From: Terebella lapidaria
Lineage: Eukaryota; Annelida; Polychaeta; Terebellida; Terebellidae
Assembly: GCA_949152475.1 (NCBI GenBank)
Contig: OX424564.1
Span: 25,542,165-25,606,164, forward strand
Reading direction: 5' to 3'
DNA: 64,000 nt
In this document: positions 37,935 through 47,721 of the stretch, in pieces
Layout of the letters: every line of letters starts with the position of its first letter
Numbering within the stretch: the stretch's first letter is position 1
Notes under the pieces: model-generated
The model's input: the letters and a program-made list of their open reading frames with translations, nothing else
The model's database searches: none
What the model was told of the DNA's origin: nothing
Made by a program: the position numbers and the translations under genes

Positions 37935-39203
37935 ATGTCTGAACGTTCCCAAGATGGACCAGGGTCAAGTCCCTTAAAATTGTTTCAACATCATCCGATC
38001 AAGAAACCAAAACTTTCAATAGATGCAACTAAGTGTATTTTGTGTGGAAAGTTAACTAAAGAAAACACCAGTGCAGCTGGAGATCAAGGTGTTGCAGCCC
38101 TGAAAGCAGCTTCTGAGATCCGCAAAGATGACATACAACAACACGTGGAGACACAAAATGGCAAATCACTGGACATTTTCTATCATAGGAGCTGTTATCA
38201 GAAATATACAAGTAGAACCAATTTGGCATCATTGGCTGAACACCGAGAAGGGCAGCAACCAAGTCTACCTGAACCGAAACAAACACGATCGAGAGTACCT
38301 CCCATGCTGGACAGATCTGGATGTTTCTTGTGTCATTCTCGCAAGCGGGACAAGTTGCACACAGTATCAACAAAACTTCGACAAGTTACTGTCCGAAAAG
38401 CTGCTGAAGCCCGCAACGACCTAAATATGCTTGGATTTCTCGAAGGAGAGGACTTAGTTGTCAAGAATGCTGTGTACCACAGTACCTGTATGGCATCATA
38501 CATAAGTGAACACAACATCACATATGCACAGCGATCAAAAGGCGATCAAGATGACCTGGAAGATGCTGTCAGTGCACTCATAGCTGAGATTGACCCTGAA
38601 CTAAAAGATGGTAAAGCTTTCAGAATGAAGAACCTATTGAACAAACTCAACAACATTATTGACAGCAGCAACAATACAGAAGCATACACCACGCAGAAAC
38701 TTCAACGTCGACTCGAAAAACATTATGGTGATAGCATCGTTATTCACTCACAACGTGGGCAGTCAAAGTCCAACATATTGATGAGCAGTCACGTAACTCT
38801 GGGAGATGCAGTTCGGGCTTTCTCACAAATGAAAGAAGATTTCCGTGACAATCAGATAGAAACTTCATCTGAAATGCCTGAACGAGTAGACTGTAATATG
38901 GCCGACCTTCATCGTGTAGCTGGATTGCTTCGTGACGAATTATCCTCTATGCAAACAACAACAGAGTACCCCACACCGGATGACATTAGCCTAGAATCTT
39001 CTGTAAATGCACTGCCACCTTTGCTGACAGCTCTTTTCACATGGCTTCTCAGCAAAGAAGCATTTGACACAGCAGATCCCAAGCTTGAACTCAACGAAAA
39101 CAAACGACGGAAAGTTGCAGCACTAACAGAAACCACCATCAATTGTGTGAGAAATGATGTCATCATGCCTCTGATGTTAGGTCTAGCATCATCGACGTCT
39201 TGA
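37935..39203 (+). CDS. Academ-like transposase, N-terminal part
   Basis: Start chosen at MSERSQDGPG, just after an acceptor ending at 37926; the frame is open upstream from 37902. Two successive Cys-rich modules have the pattern CxxC...H/YxxC: CILCGKLTKENT with FYHRSCYQKY, and CFLCHSRKRDKL with VYHSTCMASY. They look like paired zinc-binding folds that would bind DNA. Ends at 39203. The natural continuation is in another frame (the following entry), where VLSAHGFCLCYDDSRRF reads like the expected next segment. One shift near 39185-39200 therefore breaks the gene, unless a small intron or sequencing error explains it. Confidence 0.7.
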   Translation: MSERSQDGPGSSPLKLFQHHPIKKPKLSIDATKCILCGKLTKENTSAAGDQGVAALKAASEIRKDDIQQHVETQNGKSLDIFYHRSCYQKYTSRTNLASLAEHREGQQPSLPEPKQTRSRVPPMLDRSGCFLCHSRKRDKLHTVSTKLRQVTVRKAAEARNDLNMLGFLEGEDLVVKNAVYHSTCMASYISEHNITYAQRSKGDQDDLEDAVSALIAEIDPELKDGKAFRMKNLLNKLNNIIDSSNNTEAYTTQKLQRRLEKHYGDSIVIHSQRGQSKSNILMSSHVTLGDAVRAFSQMKEDFRDNQIETSSEMPERVDCNMADLHRVAGLLRDELSSMQTTTEYPTPDDISLESSVNALPPLLTALFTWLLSKEAFDTADPKLELNENKRRKVAALTETTINCVRNDVIMPLMLGLASSTS

Positions 39204-42200
39204 GTGCACACGGCTTTTGTTTATGCTATGATGATTCGAGACGTTTCTTGACAGCTGTAGCCACGGACGAGATGGAGAAAAGTCAAGGTGAAGTGTACAT
39301 CCCACATGGGTTAATATTGCCGAGTAGAGGTGGTAAACTTCTGCAAGAAGGTGACGACAACGTTGACATCAACTGTGAAACAGTAGATGGCAAAGGCACG
39401 TTCCACTCCATGGCTCGAGTGATATTCCAGGAGCAGCCCCTTTCTAGATCAAAAGCAGAAGTTTCTTCCATTGAACGCATCAAAGTCGGCAAGCATAAGA
39501 CTTTGACATTGTCGCCAGAACGTGCAATGAGCCTGAAGACTACCCTTCATTACAAAAAACCCCCAAAACGCCCAGAGAGACCCAGAATGAAGTCACGTGG
39601 ACTACTGAAATTTGTGGATGATGTACAGTTTCCCAGTAAACAAACGACACCCTTTTGGGTAGGATTCAACTCAATGATGCTTGAGCACAGCAAATCAAAA
39701 ACAGTTGCTACATATGCTCCTGTCATTGAATCCAAGCCGGCTGATCCACCAACAGTCTACACAACAATGACAAGATGCAAGCAGATGACAAAGAAGTTGG
39801 GACAACAGCACCCAATCCAGACAATGGACCAACAGCTATATGCTGTCGCACAACAAATCAAATGGGACAAATCTCTCGAGTTCCAGGACACCATTGTTCG
39901 ACTTGGAGGTTTCCACACAGTGAGTTGCTTCATTGCAGCAATTGGGAAGCTTTTCGCTGATGCGGGTTTGAAGGATCTTTTAGTAGAAAGTGGTGTGTAT
40001 GCGGATGCAACAGTCGACATGATGATGAATGGAAAGCAGTTTCATCGGGCAGTGCGAGGGCTCCTCCTAGCATACGAAACGTTCATGCAGTTATATCTAG
40101 AAGAGTTCATCGATTGGGTAAGCAACGAGGAGGACATTGCTGAACCCACCACTGTTTGGAACAAGGTAAAGGATCTGATGAGCATAATGGGCGACATGGA
40201 GAAGTCTGACATGAAATTAGCTGTGGATGAACTAAACAATGACGTGCGTGGACATCTGCTTCCGCTCATGGCCCAGTTCAGAGAATGGGGATGTGCCTCT
40301 TCACCCACTTTCAAGTTCTGGCTTATGTTTCTGGACATTGTACAGATTCTGATTCGAAACATCCGAGCTGAAAGGGAAGGAGACTGGAACCTCCATTTAT
40401 CTACTGTGATGGAAATGGCCCCATTCCTCTTTGCTACTGATAGAACGAACTATTCACGATGGGTACCTGTTTACTTGCTGGACATGAGTCAACTTCCATC
40501 AGTTGTGAAAGAAGCCTTTGAAGAAGGACAGTTCGCTATCCGGCGTGCAGCAAGTGTCTTCAATGGTGTTTGGAGTGACCTGGGAGTTGAAACAACAGTC
40601 ATTCGAGATGCAAAAAGTAGTGGAGGGATTGTTGGTCTCACACGCAAGGAGTCTGCTTTACTTCGCTGGACTATCACACGTCAAAATCTTGGCGAGTATG
40701 CAACTGCCATTCATTCCAGAAGTGGAAGTGACGAGAAACAAGTGTCAGGTCATGAGCAGACACGTCCAGCAGCCATGAACCGAGATGAGCGCAACATCCA
40801 GGAGATGACCCAACATGTGAAGGACAACATGACACACCCGTTCAAGCTTCATGATCATCCAGAGGGACAGCTTGTGAATATTTCCAGTGGAGTCATCGCC
40901 ACATACGACATACAAAAATCCCTCACAACTGTTCTGGAAGTTGGTACCAGGCAAATGGAAGATTTCGTCAATGCCTCCCTCTCCACTGATGGCAACAGGA
41001 GCATGTATGACCCAATTCGACAGTCACGACTGAAAACTTTCACGGCTCTAAAAAAGAAAACCCCACTGAAAGTATCGGGTCAGAAGAAATTGCTCTCCAT
41101 CAGTCCAGAAATGGTGTTCCGTCGAGCTCTTCAGCTGACCCAAGTTCGCCCAGATCTGACTATGAAAGGAATCCTCAGTTACCCAATCACATCTGTCCCA
41201 ACGTCTCTCTTTCATGAGGATGGAGCCCTTCGAAAAACAACCAAGTCAGAATTAGGTCACATTCTGGAAGGCTTTGCTGACAATACATACACAACTCTTG
41301 AAGGAAATGCAGACCACAGAGTGTTCATCAGAGATGCGATGTCAGAATTGTATACCTATGGAGGAAACGGTGGCACGTTCGGCAGCTTGGCACAACAGTA
41401 TCTCAATAACTTGCTTTATCATGCAAGCAAGAATGACGTAGTTGTCGACGTTTTCGACCGATATGAAGACGTTAACTCAGTGAAAATGGATGAGAGAATG
41501 AGACGTATCGCTGCAGCTGGTGGATCAAAAACATATCAAGTGATTCATGGACGTCTCGTACCACAGTGGACAAAGTTTATGGCATCGTCGGCTAACAAGA
41601 CCAGTTTGACTGAATTTCTCTGCAAATACGTCAGTCAGCATGCCCCAACATCTAAGGAGCTGTCACACAATCCAGACAAAAAAATCTACCTCACTGGAGG
41701 TTTTGCTGATGGCACACTCACAGCTTGCATTTCGTCCAGAGGAACTGAATATGTTCAAGAGCTTTCATCATCACATGAAGAGGCTGACACCAGAATTTTT
41801 GCTATTTTGACATATCTAGACAATACAGCCCAGCGAGTGAGTTCTTCCATGTCTGTCACCATCAAAGCAACAGACACAGATGTTCTTGTGTTGGCAGTGC
41901 ATCACTTCAAGCAGCTGCAGAGTGTGCAACATCTCTGGATGGAGAAGAGGAGCTCCGCAGGATGCTCAGTCATTCCAGTCCATTACATTTGCCAGAAACT
42001 GCCAGATGAAATTGCTGCAAGCCTTCCAGGTTTCCATGCTCTTACAGGGTGTGATTCGGTGTCATCGTTCTATGGTCATGGGAAGAAGAATGCATGGAAA
42101 GCCCTGACTGCATTACAGAGATGCGAAAGTCATCCCGACCTGACCCTTCTCGTAACAGGCGACATTGACGCTGCTGTTGGAGTATCAAGGCCGTTGATCA

Positions 42201-42643
42201 GCCTCATGTACGACCCAGCAAAGAAACACGGTGATGTTCATAACAACTTGAATTCTCTTCGGGAAAAGCTGGCAGCAAATAATGTACCTGTCCAGAAGTT
42301 GCCGCCTACTGAGGCTTCATTTAGGGAACATGTCAGGCGAGCTGCACATCAATGCCGCATCTGGATGACAGCTGGTGACGTCAGACCAGATATACCATCA
42401 CCAGAGGGGAATGGGTGGTATCGGCAGGGAGGAAATCTTTATCCCAAATTCTTCGAAGGCCCCACATCAGCTGAAATGTTGCTGGAGCTTGTGTGTTCAT
42501 GTCGTGGCAGTGAGCCCTGTATCAACAACTGTACATGTGCCAGCAGCAATCTGCCTTGCACTGAGGAGTGCCTTTGTGCTAAAATGAATCACGAATGCGG
42601 CAATACCGGGATGCAGAGTGACAATGAGAGTGACATTGATTAA
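39200..42643 (+). CDS. Academ-like transposase, central and C-terminal part (XPG-like nuclease + Cys8)
   Basis: About 1147 codons. No ATG is at the head: the frame is simply open from upstream and is the continuation of the preceding entry. Near residues 850-990 lie SSHEEADTRIF, ATDTDVLVLAVHHF and PGFHALTGCDSVSSFYGHGK. Their order and acidic residues match XPG/FEN1 nucleases (EAEA-type site, DxD site, GCDY...GIGxKKA). At the C terminus CxCx5Cx3CxCx6Cx3CxC gives exactly eight cysteines (from VCSCRGSEPC), the Cys8 finger described for Academ. Likely role: cutting and joining of the element ends in the nucleus. Assignment is by motifs only. Confidence 0.75.
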   Translation: MSAHGFCLCYDDSRRFLTAVATDEMEKSQGEVYIPHGLILPSRGGKLLQEGDDNVDINCETVDGKGTFHSMARVIFQEQPLSRSKAEVSSIERIKVGKHKTLTLSPERAMSLKTTLHYKKPPKRPERPRMKSRGLLKFVDDVQFPSKQTTPFWVGFNSMMLEHSKSKTVATYAPVIESKPADPPTVYTTMTRCKQMTKKLGQQHPIQTMDQQLYAVAQQIKWDKSLEFQDTIVRLGGFHTVSCFIAAIGKLFADAGLKDLLVESGVYADATVDMMMNGKQFHRAVRGLLLAYETFMQLYLEEFIDWVSNEEDIAEPTTVWNKVKDLMSIMGDMEKSDMKLAVDELNNDVRGHLLPLMAQFREWGCASSPTFKFWLMFLDIVQILIRNIRAEREGDWNLHLSTVMEMAPFLFATDRTNYSRWVPVYLLDMSQLPSVVKEAFEEGQFAIRRAASVFNGVWSDLGVETTVIRDAKSSGGIVGLTRKESALLRWTITRQNLGEYATAIHSRSGSDEKQVSGHEQTRPAAMNRDERNIQEMTQHVKDNMTHPFKLHDHPEGQLVNISSGVIATYDIQKSLTTVLEVGTRQMEDFVNASLSTDGNRSMYDPIRQSRLKTFTALKKKTPLKVSGQKKLLSISPEMVFRRALQLTQVRPDLTMKGILSYPITSVPTSLFHEDGALRKTTKSELGHILEGFADNTYTTLEGNADHRVFIRDAMSELYTYGGNGGTFGSLAQQYLNNLLYHASKNDVVVDVFDRYEDVNSVKMDERMRRIAAAGGSKTYQVIHGRLVPQWTKFMASSANKTSLTEFLCKYVSQHAPTSKELSHNPDKKIYLTGGFADGTLTACISSRGTEYVQELSSSHEEADTRIFAILTYLDNTAQRVSSSMSVTIKATDTDVLVLAVHHFKQLQSVQHLWMEKRSSAGCSVIPVHYICQKLPDEIAASLPGFHALTGCDSVSSFYGHGKKNAWKALTALQRCESHPDLTLLVTGDIDAAVGVSRPLISLMYDPAKKHGDVHNNLNSLREKLAANNVPVQKLPPTEASFREHVRRAAHQCRIWMTAGDVRPDIPSPEGNGWYRQGGNLYPKFFEGPTSAEMLLELVCSCRGSEPCINNCTCASSNLPCTEECLCAKMNHECGNTGMQSDNESDID

Positions 42644-43133
42644 ATGTACACATGTGAATGTCTGAGTGATCAAAATTGGATACACGTATGTTCCATTTTT
42701 TGCTGACTATACTAAAATAGTAGTCGTAGTAGTATTTCAATCACAAAAACTTGATATATTCCCCAGTAAGGTTTCTGATTCTGGTCTACAATATCTGTTT
42801 GTTTGAGTGTGATATAATATGTGACTATCAATACGTGGTAATTATTCAAGACAAAAGAGTTTATTTTTTGTCAAAATCAGGAGGGAGCAAACCGGTACAA
42901 CTTTGTTATGTACACCAGGTTAAAAATGTAAAATATGGCCTCAAACTTTCCATACAGTTACATTCAGCGACATTCATGTTCTACCATATGTACAAAATGT
43001 TATGTGTACCTATTATGTATGACCATTTTGAAAAAAAAATACCATACTCAATTCTGTAAACAAATAACAAGGTAACAATAAATACATGGAACTTTCATGT
43101 CTCGAAATGTTCATATGATTATATACACGTATT
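42644..43133. other. 3' noncoding part of the Academ-like element
   Basis: Between the transposase stop and the right TIR. AT-rich, with an AATAAA at about 43077. No other gene seen. Confidence 0.5.
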
Positions 43134-43919
43134 TCATGCGTTCATGGTCATATTTATCGGCAGAAAACGGGTTTATATTCACCAACAATGTTACTAATGG
43201 ACATATTTGACAGGAAATACGCATCTGATTCATTCGATGTTGTGATATTCGGATTTGTAGACCCTGAAAACATAGGGTTGAATACCATTTCCACCTTCAT
43301 CGACCAAATATTCACAAAAATATAGCACAAAATAAGATTTTCGATAATGGCGGGTTTACTGTTCCTATCTGACGTACATATCACAATTTCTCCTGCAAAA
43401 ACACACCCATCATATATCTATATGTTCAGACTGGTACAGCGTCGTAATAAAAATGTTAGGTTCAATATGATCTGACAGATGACTTACTATATGGATTACC
43501 TACGCTAATAGCTTTACAATATATCACGAAACGAAGCCTTGAACGGCGGCCATCTTGGATTTGTCCAAAATGGCCGCCATGTTAGGTTGCCACCTTGCTC
43601 TCGCCTGATATTGAAAGTATATGGTCTGTTTTGTGTCTGTTCCAAAAATAATGCATATCGATTGATATAAAATGTGTTTGGATAAGGTCCCTGAATATAT
43701 TACATTATCTGCTGCATTACTGGACTGAAAAAGAATTTTTTTTAAAAATTAATGGTAGGGTAATCAAATGCGAAAATTTCACAGACCGCACAACAAAAAG
43801 TTACTACAACAGGGATAAATAAGTTCTAGAGATTCATATCTTTCATTTAAGATCTGTTTCAGCTTTGTGTACAGCTGGTTGATTAAATTCAAAAATTTGG
43901 GGTCTGTGCCGCTGGCCTA
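43134..43919 (-). repeat. Academ-like element, right TIR
   Basis: Reverse complement of 34282-35083 with scattered substitutions and small indels. The outer end cgctggccta is followed by taa, the proposed target duplication. Confidence 0.85.
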
Positions 43920-43971
43920 TAAGTAATCAGTTGCTAGTTGAAGAGAGATTATAACGCTCGGTTGCGTGATG

Positions 43972-44020
43972 CCGCAGTGGCCGAGTGGTTAGAGCGCTCG
44001 CGTTCGAATACAAAGGTATT
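43972..44020 (+). repeat. tRNA-like fragment (SINE head)
   Basis: gccgcagtggccgagtggtt then agagcgctcgcgttcgaat: an A-box and a B-box-like segment with most of the region between them missing. It lies between the two DNA transposons. Too short and rearranged to be a working tRNA. Confidence 0.4.
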
Positions 44021-44522
44021 TCATTCCCCGGCTACATTCTGTTCAATATTTATTTTCCAGATCTATGCTGTTTTTGTTTTACAATATCCGATAAATTCAT
44101 TATAATTAATATTTGTGTTTTTTCCAAGATATGCTTTTTACAGTGTGTTTCGATATACAGATCTACATGTAGGCCCATATAAAAATATGACTTTAGTTGA
44201 AGTTTCAGTTGTATTATGAGTGGGCCTAGGCCTATGGCATGCGAAAGGGGCCACCACCAAGTGTCATAATCTCAAATACTAAGAGTAGTCCTCTGGCATG
44301 CAACCACCAACTGCTGAAATTCATTCAAACCATTTCCAATTTCTTATGCTGCAAATGGCCACCTCGAGAAAATGACGTTTCCGAAACGTTCGCCAGGTGG
44401 CAGCACTAACGATGCGGTCCCCAAAATATCTGGCGATCATGACCGCCCCGTGACCTTCACCTTGTTTTCATCAAGTTTGACAGCTGTCAGATTCCCGAAA
44501 TTGCGTCCGCGATCGACTAAAA

Positions 44523-46242
44523 ATGCCGAAGACTTTGTGCTGTGTACCAAATTGTACCAATAGAGGCGGGCATAAATTCCCGTCATCTGCTGTTAGAAGA
44601 AAGGCGTGGCAGATTGCTATCAAGAGAGACTCCGAGTCTGGTGGCAACTTGTGGCAGCCATCGTCGACGAGTCTGGTGTGTCACGCCCACTTCACAAATG
44701 ATGACTACATTACGGAAACATATCATGGTTAGTTAGATTTCCAGTGATGTACGCTGTATATGATATAGTATGATAGATATACAGCGTCTAAAAATGTAGT
44801 TGTCAACATGCAGCCATGCAACACCGGCCCTTGGCCCTGTCATGTAGGCTACATATATCCAATCAATGCACCTATACCACCATTTATATATTAATAGTGT
44901 AGATATATACCAATTCACAAAGAAATACATTTCATCATAATTTGACATATGATTCGTATTTAAAAGCATAAGCTAAAATGTCTAAATATAGATATATTTT
45001 CTAGGAGGTGCGCCACAGTCCCGAAGACTGAAACTGACAGCTGTGCCAAGCGTGTTTTCGTGGTCTTCAGCACCGAAGCTGTCTTCTCGAGCCCGACATG
45101 ACCGTCTCAAAGCCCGCCAGAGAAGATCCGACTTAGACATGGACTGCAGACACATCCAATACGAAGAAGTCGACACGGCACTGGATTGTGACGACATGAA
45201 TGCCCCAGACATATGTGAGGAAGTGGAGGTGAATGAGGAGCCCACCATGTCATGTGTCATGTCATGTGATGCAGGAGCCCAAACAGACCAGAGTGGTGTT
45301 GTCACTACAAAGGATGCAGCAACGGATCCAAGAAGGAAGGCCATCCTCAGCATCACCAACTTTGTGAACGATCCAGATGGTGTCCATGACTTCACCGGTT
45401 TGGAGAACTATGACAAGTTCAAGTTTGTTCTGGCGACACTCGGGCCAGCATCCTATCAGCTCAACTACATGTATGGAGCGATACCTGACAGGATATCAGT
45501 TAAAGACTTGTTCTTTCTGGTCCTCATCAAGTTGCGCAAACATTACACCAACTTCGAACTTAGCCGGTATTTCGACCTCAGTGAGGCAGATTGTTATAAC
45601 GTGTTTTGTACGTGGATTCGGTTCATGTCCGTACAGTGGAGAGAGCTGCCTATCTGGACGCCACGAGACACCACGCGTTTCTATGCCCCATCAGGATTCC
45701 GCAAGCAGTTCCCGACAACCAGGGTGATCGTTGACGGTACCGAGTGCCCAGTACAAAAGCCGAAGTTGCCAACCGCACAACAGTCCACGTTCAGTACGTA
45801 CAAGAACCGAAACACCGTGAAGGTGCTTGTTGGTGTTTCCCCAGCAGGATTGTGCACCTACGTCTCTCCAGCTTATGGTGGTTCGACAAGTGACAGACAA
45901 ATCATCGAACGTAGTTCCATGCCACAGCTTTGTGATACAGGAGACTCTGTCATGTCTGACAAAGGGTTTGACGTCCAGGACATATTTGCACCATATAACG
46001 TCACAGTGAACATCCCCACATTTTTCAAGAAGCAGAACCGCATGAGTGGCAAATCTGTGCTGAGGGACAGGAAAATCGCATCCAAGCGTGTCCACGTGGA
46101 GCGTGTAATTGGACTCGGCAAAACCTACAAAATCCTGACTCAGCCCATGAACACTTCTGAAACTCAACTGTCTTCTGATATCATATATGTCTGCTATATG
46201 TTGTGTAACTTCCGTTCCGGTATTGTACCTAAGCATGCTTAA
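44523..46242 (+). CDS. THAP-DDE transposase of the ISL2EU-like element
   Basis: Two exons (44523-44727 and 45005-46242) joined across a 277-bp intron (gttagt...ttctag) in phase 1, giving 480 residues. Exon 1 encodes a THAP zinc finger: MPKTLCCVPNCTNRGG, then the conserved Trp and Pro, then VCHAHFTNDDY. Exon 2 encodes an acidic linker, a helix-turn-helix-like segment (SVKDLFFLVLIKLRKHYTNF) and a DDE_Tnp_4 catalytic core: VIVDGTECPV (first D), YGGSTSDRQI (second D), MSDKGF, and HVERVIGLGK (E). THAP binds the element ends; the DDE core cuts and pastes. The second exon has no ATG at its head, which supports splicing. AATAAA at about 46294. Confidence 0.85.
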
Positions 46243-47721
46243 AGTATCTGGGAAACTAAGAATGAGATTTCTAGCGAGACTTGTAATTTGTAAATAAAAG
46301 TTAATGTACTAATGAATGTGACTAATGAGCAGGAGGTACGAGACTTTCAGTAAAATACAGATTAAATGTGTGAAAGAATACCTGTACATTTGATAAATAG
46401 GGAAGATATTACTCTACAGATAATTGTATGAATGAATGCTGAGATACTTGATTGTGAATGAAATAAAACTGACATCACTATTCACTGTATAGGCAGATTT
46501 ATGGAATAACCTATGTTCCTGTGTATATGTGCATTTTGTCAATAAAGCGTTGAGATAAAAATGCTGGAAATTATGACCCTTAAAAATTATTAGTATATGA
46601 CATGAAGATCTGGTCATAGTCATAGGTATGTTGGTATCACACAATACTTCAATACATCTACAGTGATTTTGAGTTATCCAGGAATGTACATAATTATTTA
46701 TACTGTAGAATGACTAATTTTGGCAGACGATTTATTTGGCGGTAATGGAAAAACTGCCAAATTAACTAGATATATGTTAAGAAATATATGTGGTTATGAA
46801 ACCGTCAAATTAAATCTCCACCAAATAACATGGGGGTCAAAACCGCCAAAATTAGTCTTTTTACAGTGAGTCAATTTTACATGTCAAGGAGCCGAAACAA
46901 TTAATGAACAAACACACAAAATCAAATGACAAAATTTGTTTTATTCTCATTCATATTTCATTCTTTCTTCCAAAGTTCATTCAGATTGGAACATATTGAT
47001 CATGTTGATAGTGCCTGCTTTTGAGAGCAGAAAGAGATTCATACACTATTGAATAATTTTATTGTCATTCATATTTCATTTTTTCTTCCAAAGTTCATTC
47101 AGATTGGAAGAAGCATATTGATAGTGCCTGCTTTTGAAGGAAGAGATTCATACACCATTGAATAATTTTACAACACATTTGGTCAATCCCTCATTATTTA
47201 CACACTTCATTCAAAATCCTACATAGAATTTAAACATTTCTGCAAGTATTTGAATGAAATATTCATAGATAAATATTTGGCCTGGACAATTTATGCAACC
47301 AAGACAATTCCAATACATATAGGAGTACTCCACAGCACAAAATCAGATATACTGTGAGGAAATACATATATCCATGGATAACTATATGGCATGACTAAAT
47401 TATGCATCAAATACAATGCCAATACTAGTAAAAACATATAGGACTCCACAGCATAAAATCAGGCATGCTGTAATAATATCAGAACAAATATTGTCACATT
47501 ATTTGTACCTGTGTAATCCTAATGCTATGTACATTCTATTACAAGTTACTAGTACATGTACAAATCACATGTCAGATGTTGAATGCTGATGCATGTTGGT
47601 CAAAATCATGTGTTTTCATATGACCTAAATATCCACTGGTAACTATGAGAATGTATACTTCTCAGTTTCCTTATAGAAGAACTTATTCAACAGCACTGGC
47701 TTGAAGAATTCATCAAAAAAA
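46243..47721. other. Convergent spacer of the ISL2EU-like element with tandem repeats
   Basis: No gene. Contains the foldback repeat 46699-46868, a direct duplication of about 110 bp (46962-about 47062 and 47078-about 47172, sharing tcttccaaagttcattcaga) and a shorter duplicated block (about 47320-47370 and 47430-47480, sharing ctccacagca). Both transcripts would end here. Confidence 0.6.
46699..46868. repeat. Palindromic MITE of about 170 bp
   Basis: tactgtagaatgactaattt at the left end pairs with the complement of the right end (cactgtaaaaagactaattt), and ggc(a/g)g and atttggcgg-type blocks continue the match inward. No coding capacity. Probably a nested MITE in the spacer of the transposon. 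Confidence 0.55.

Larger units (their letters stand above)
34282..43919. mobile_element. Academ-like DNA transposon with long TIRs
   Basis: A 9638-bp element with terminal inverted repeats of about 790 bp (34282-about 35083 and about 43134-43919), starting taggccagcgg and roughly 85% alike by eye. A 3-bp TAA duplication is at 34279-34281 and 43920-43922. It encodes a protein with a C-terminal Cys8 cluster and an XPG/FEN1-like nuclease signature. These, with a 3-4 bp duplication, are the published marks of the Academ superfamily. TIR divergence and the broken reading frame suggest an old, inactive copy. Confidence 0.75.
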
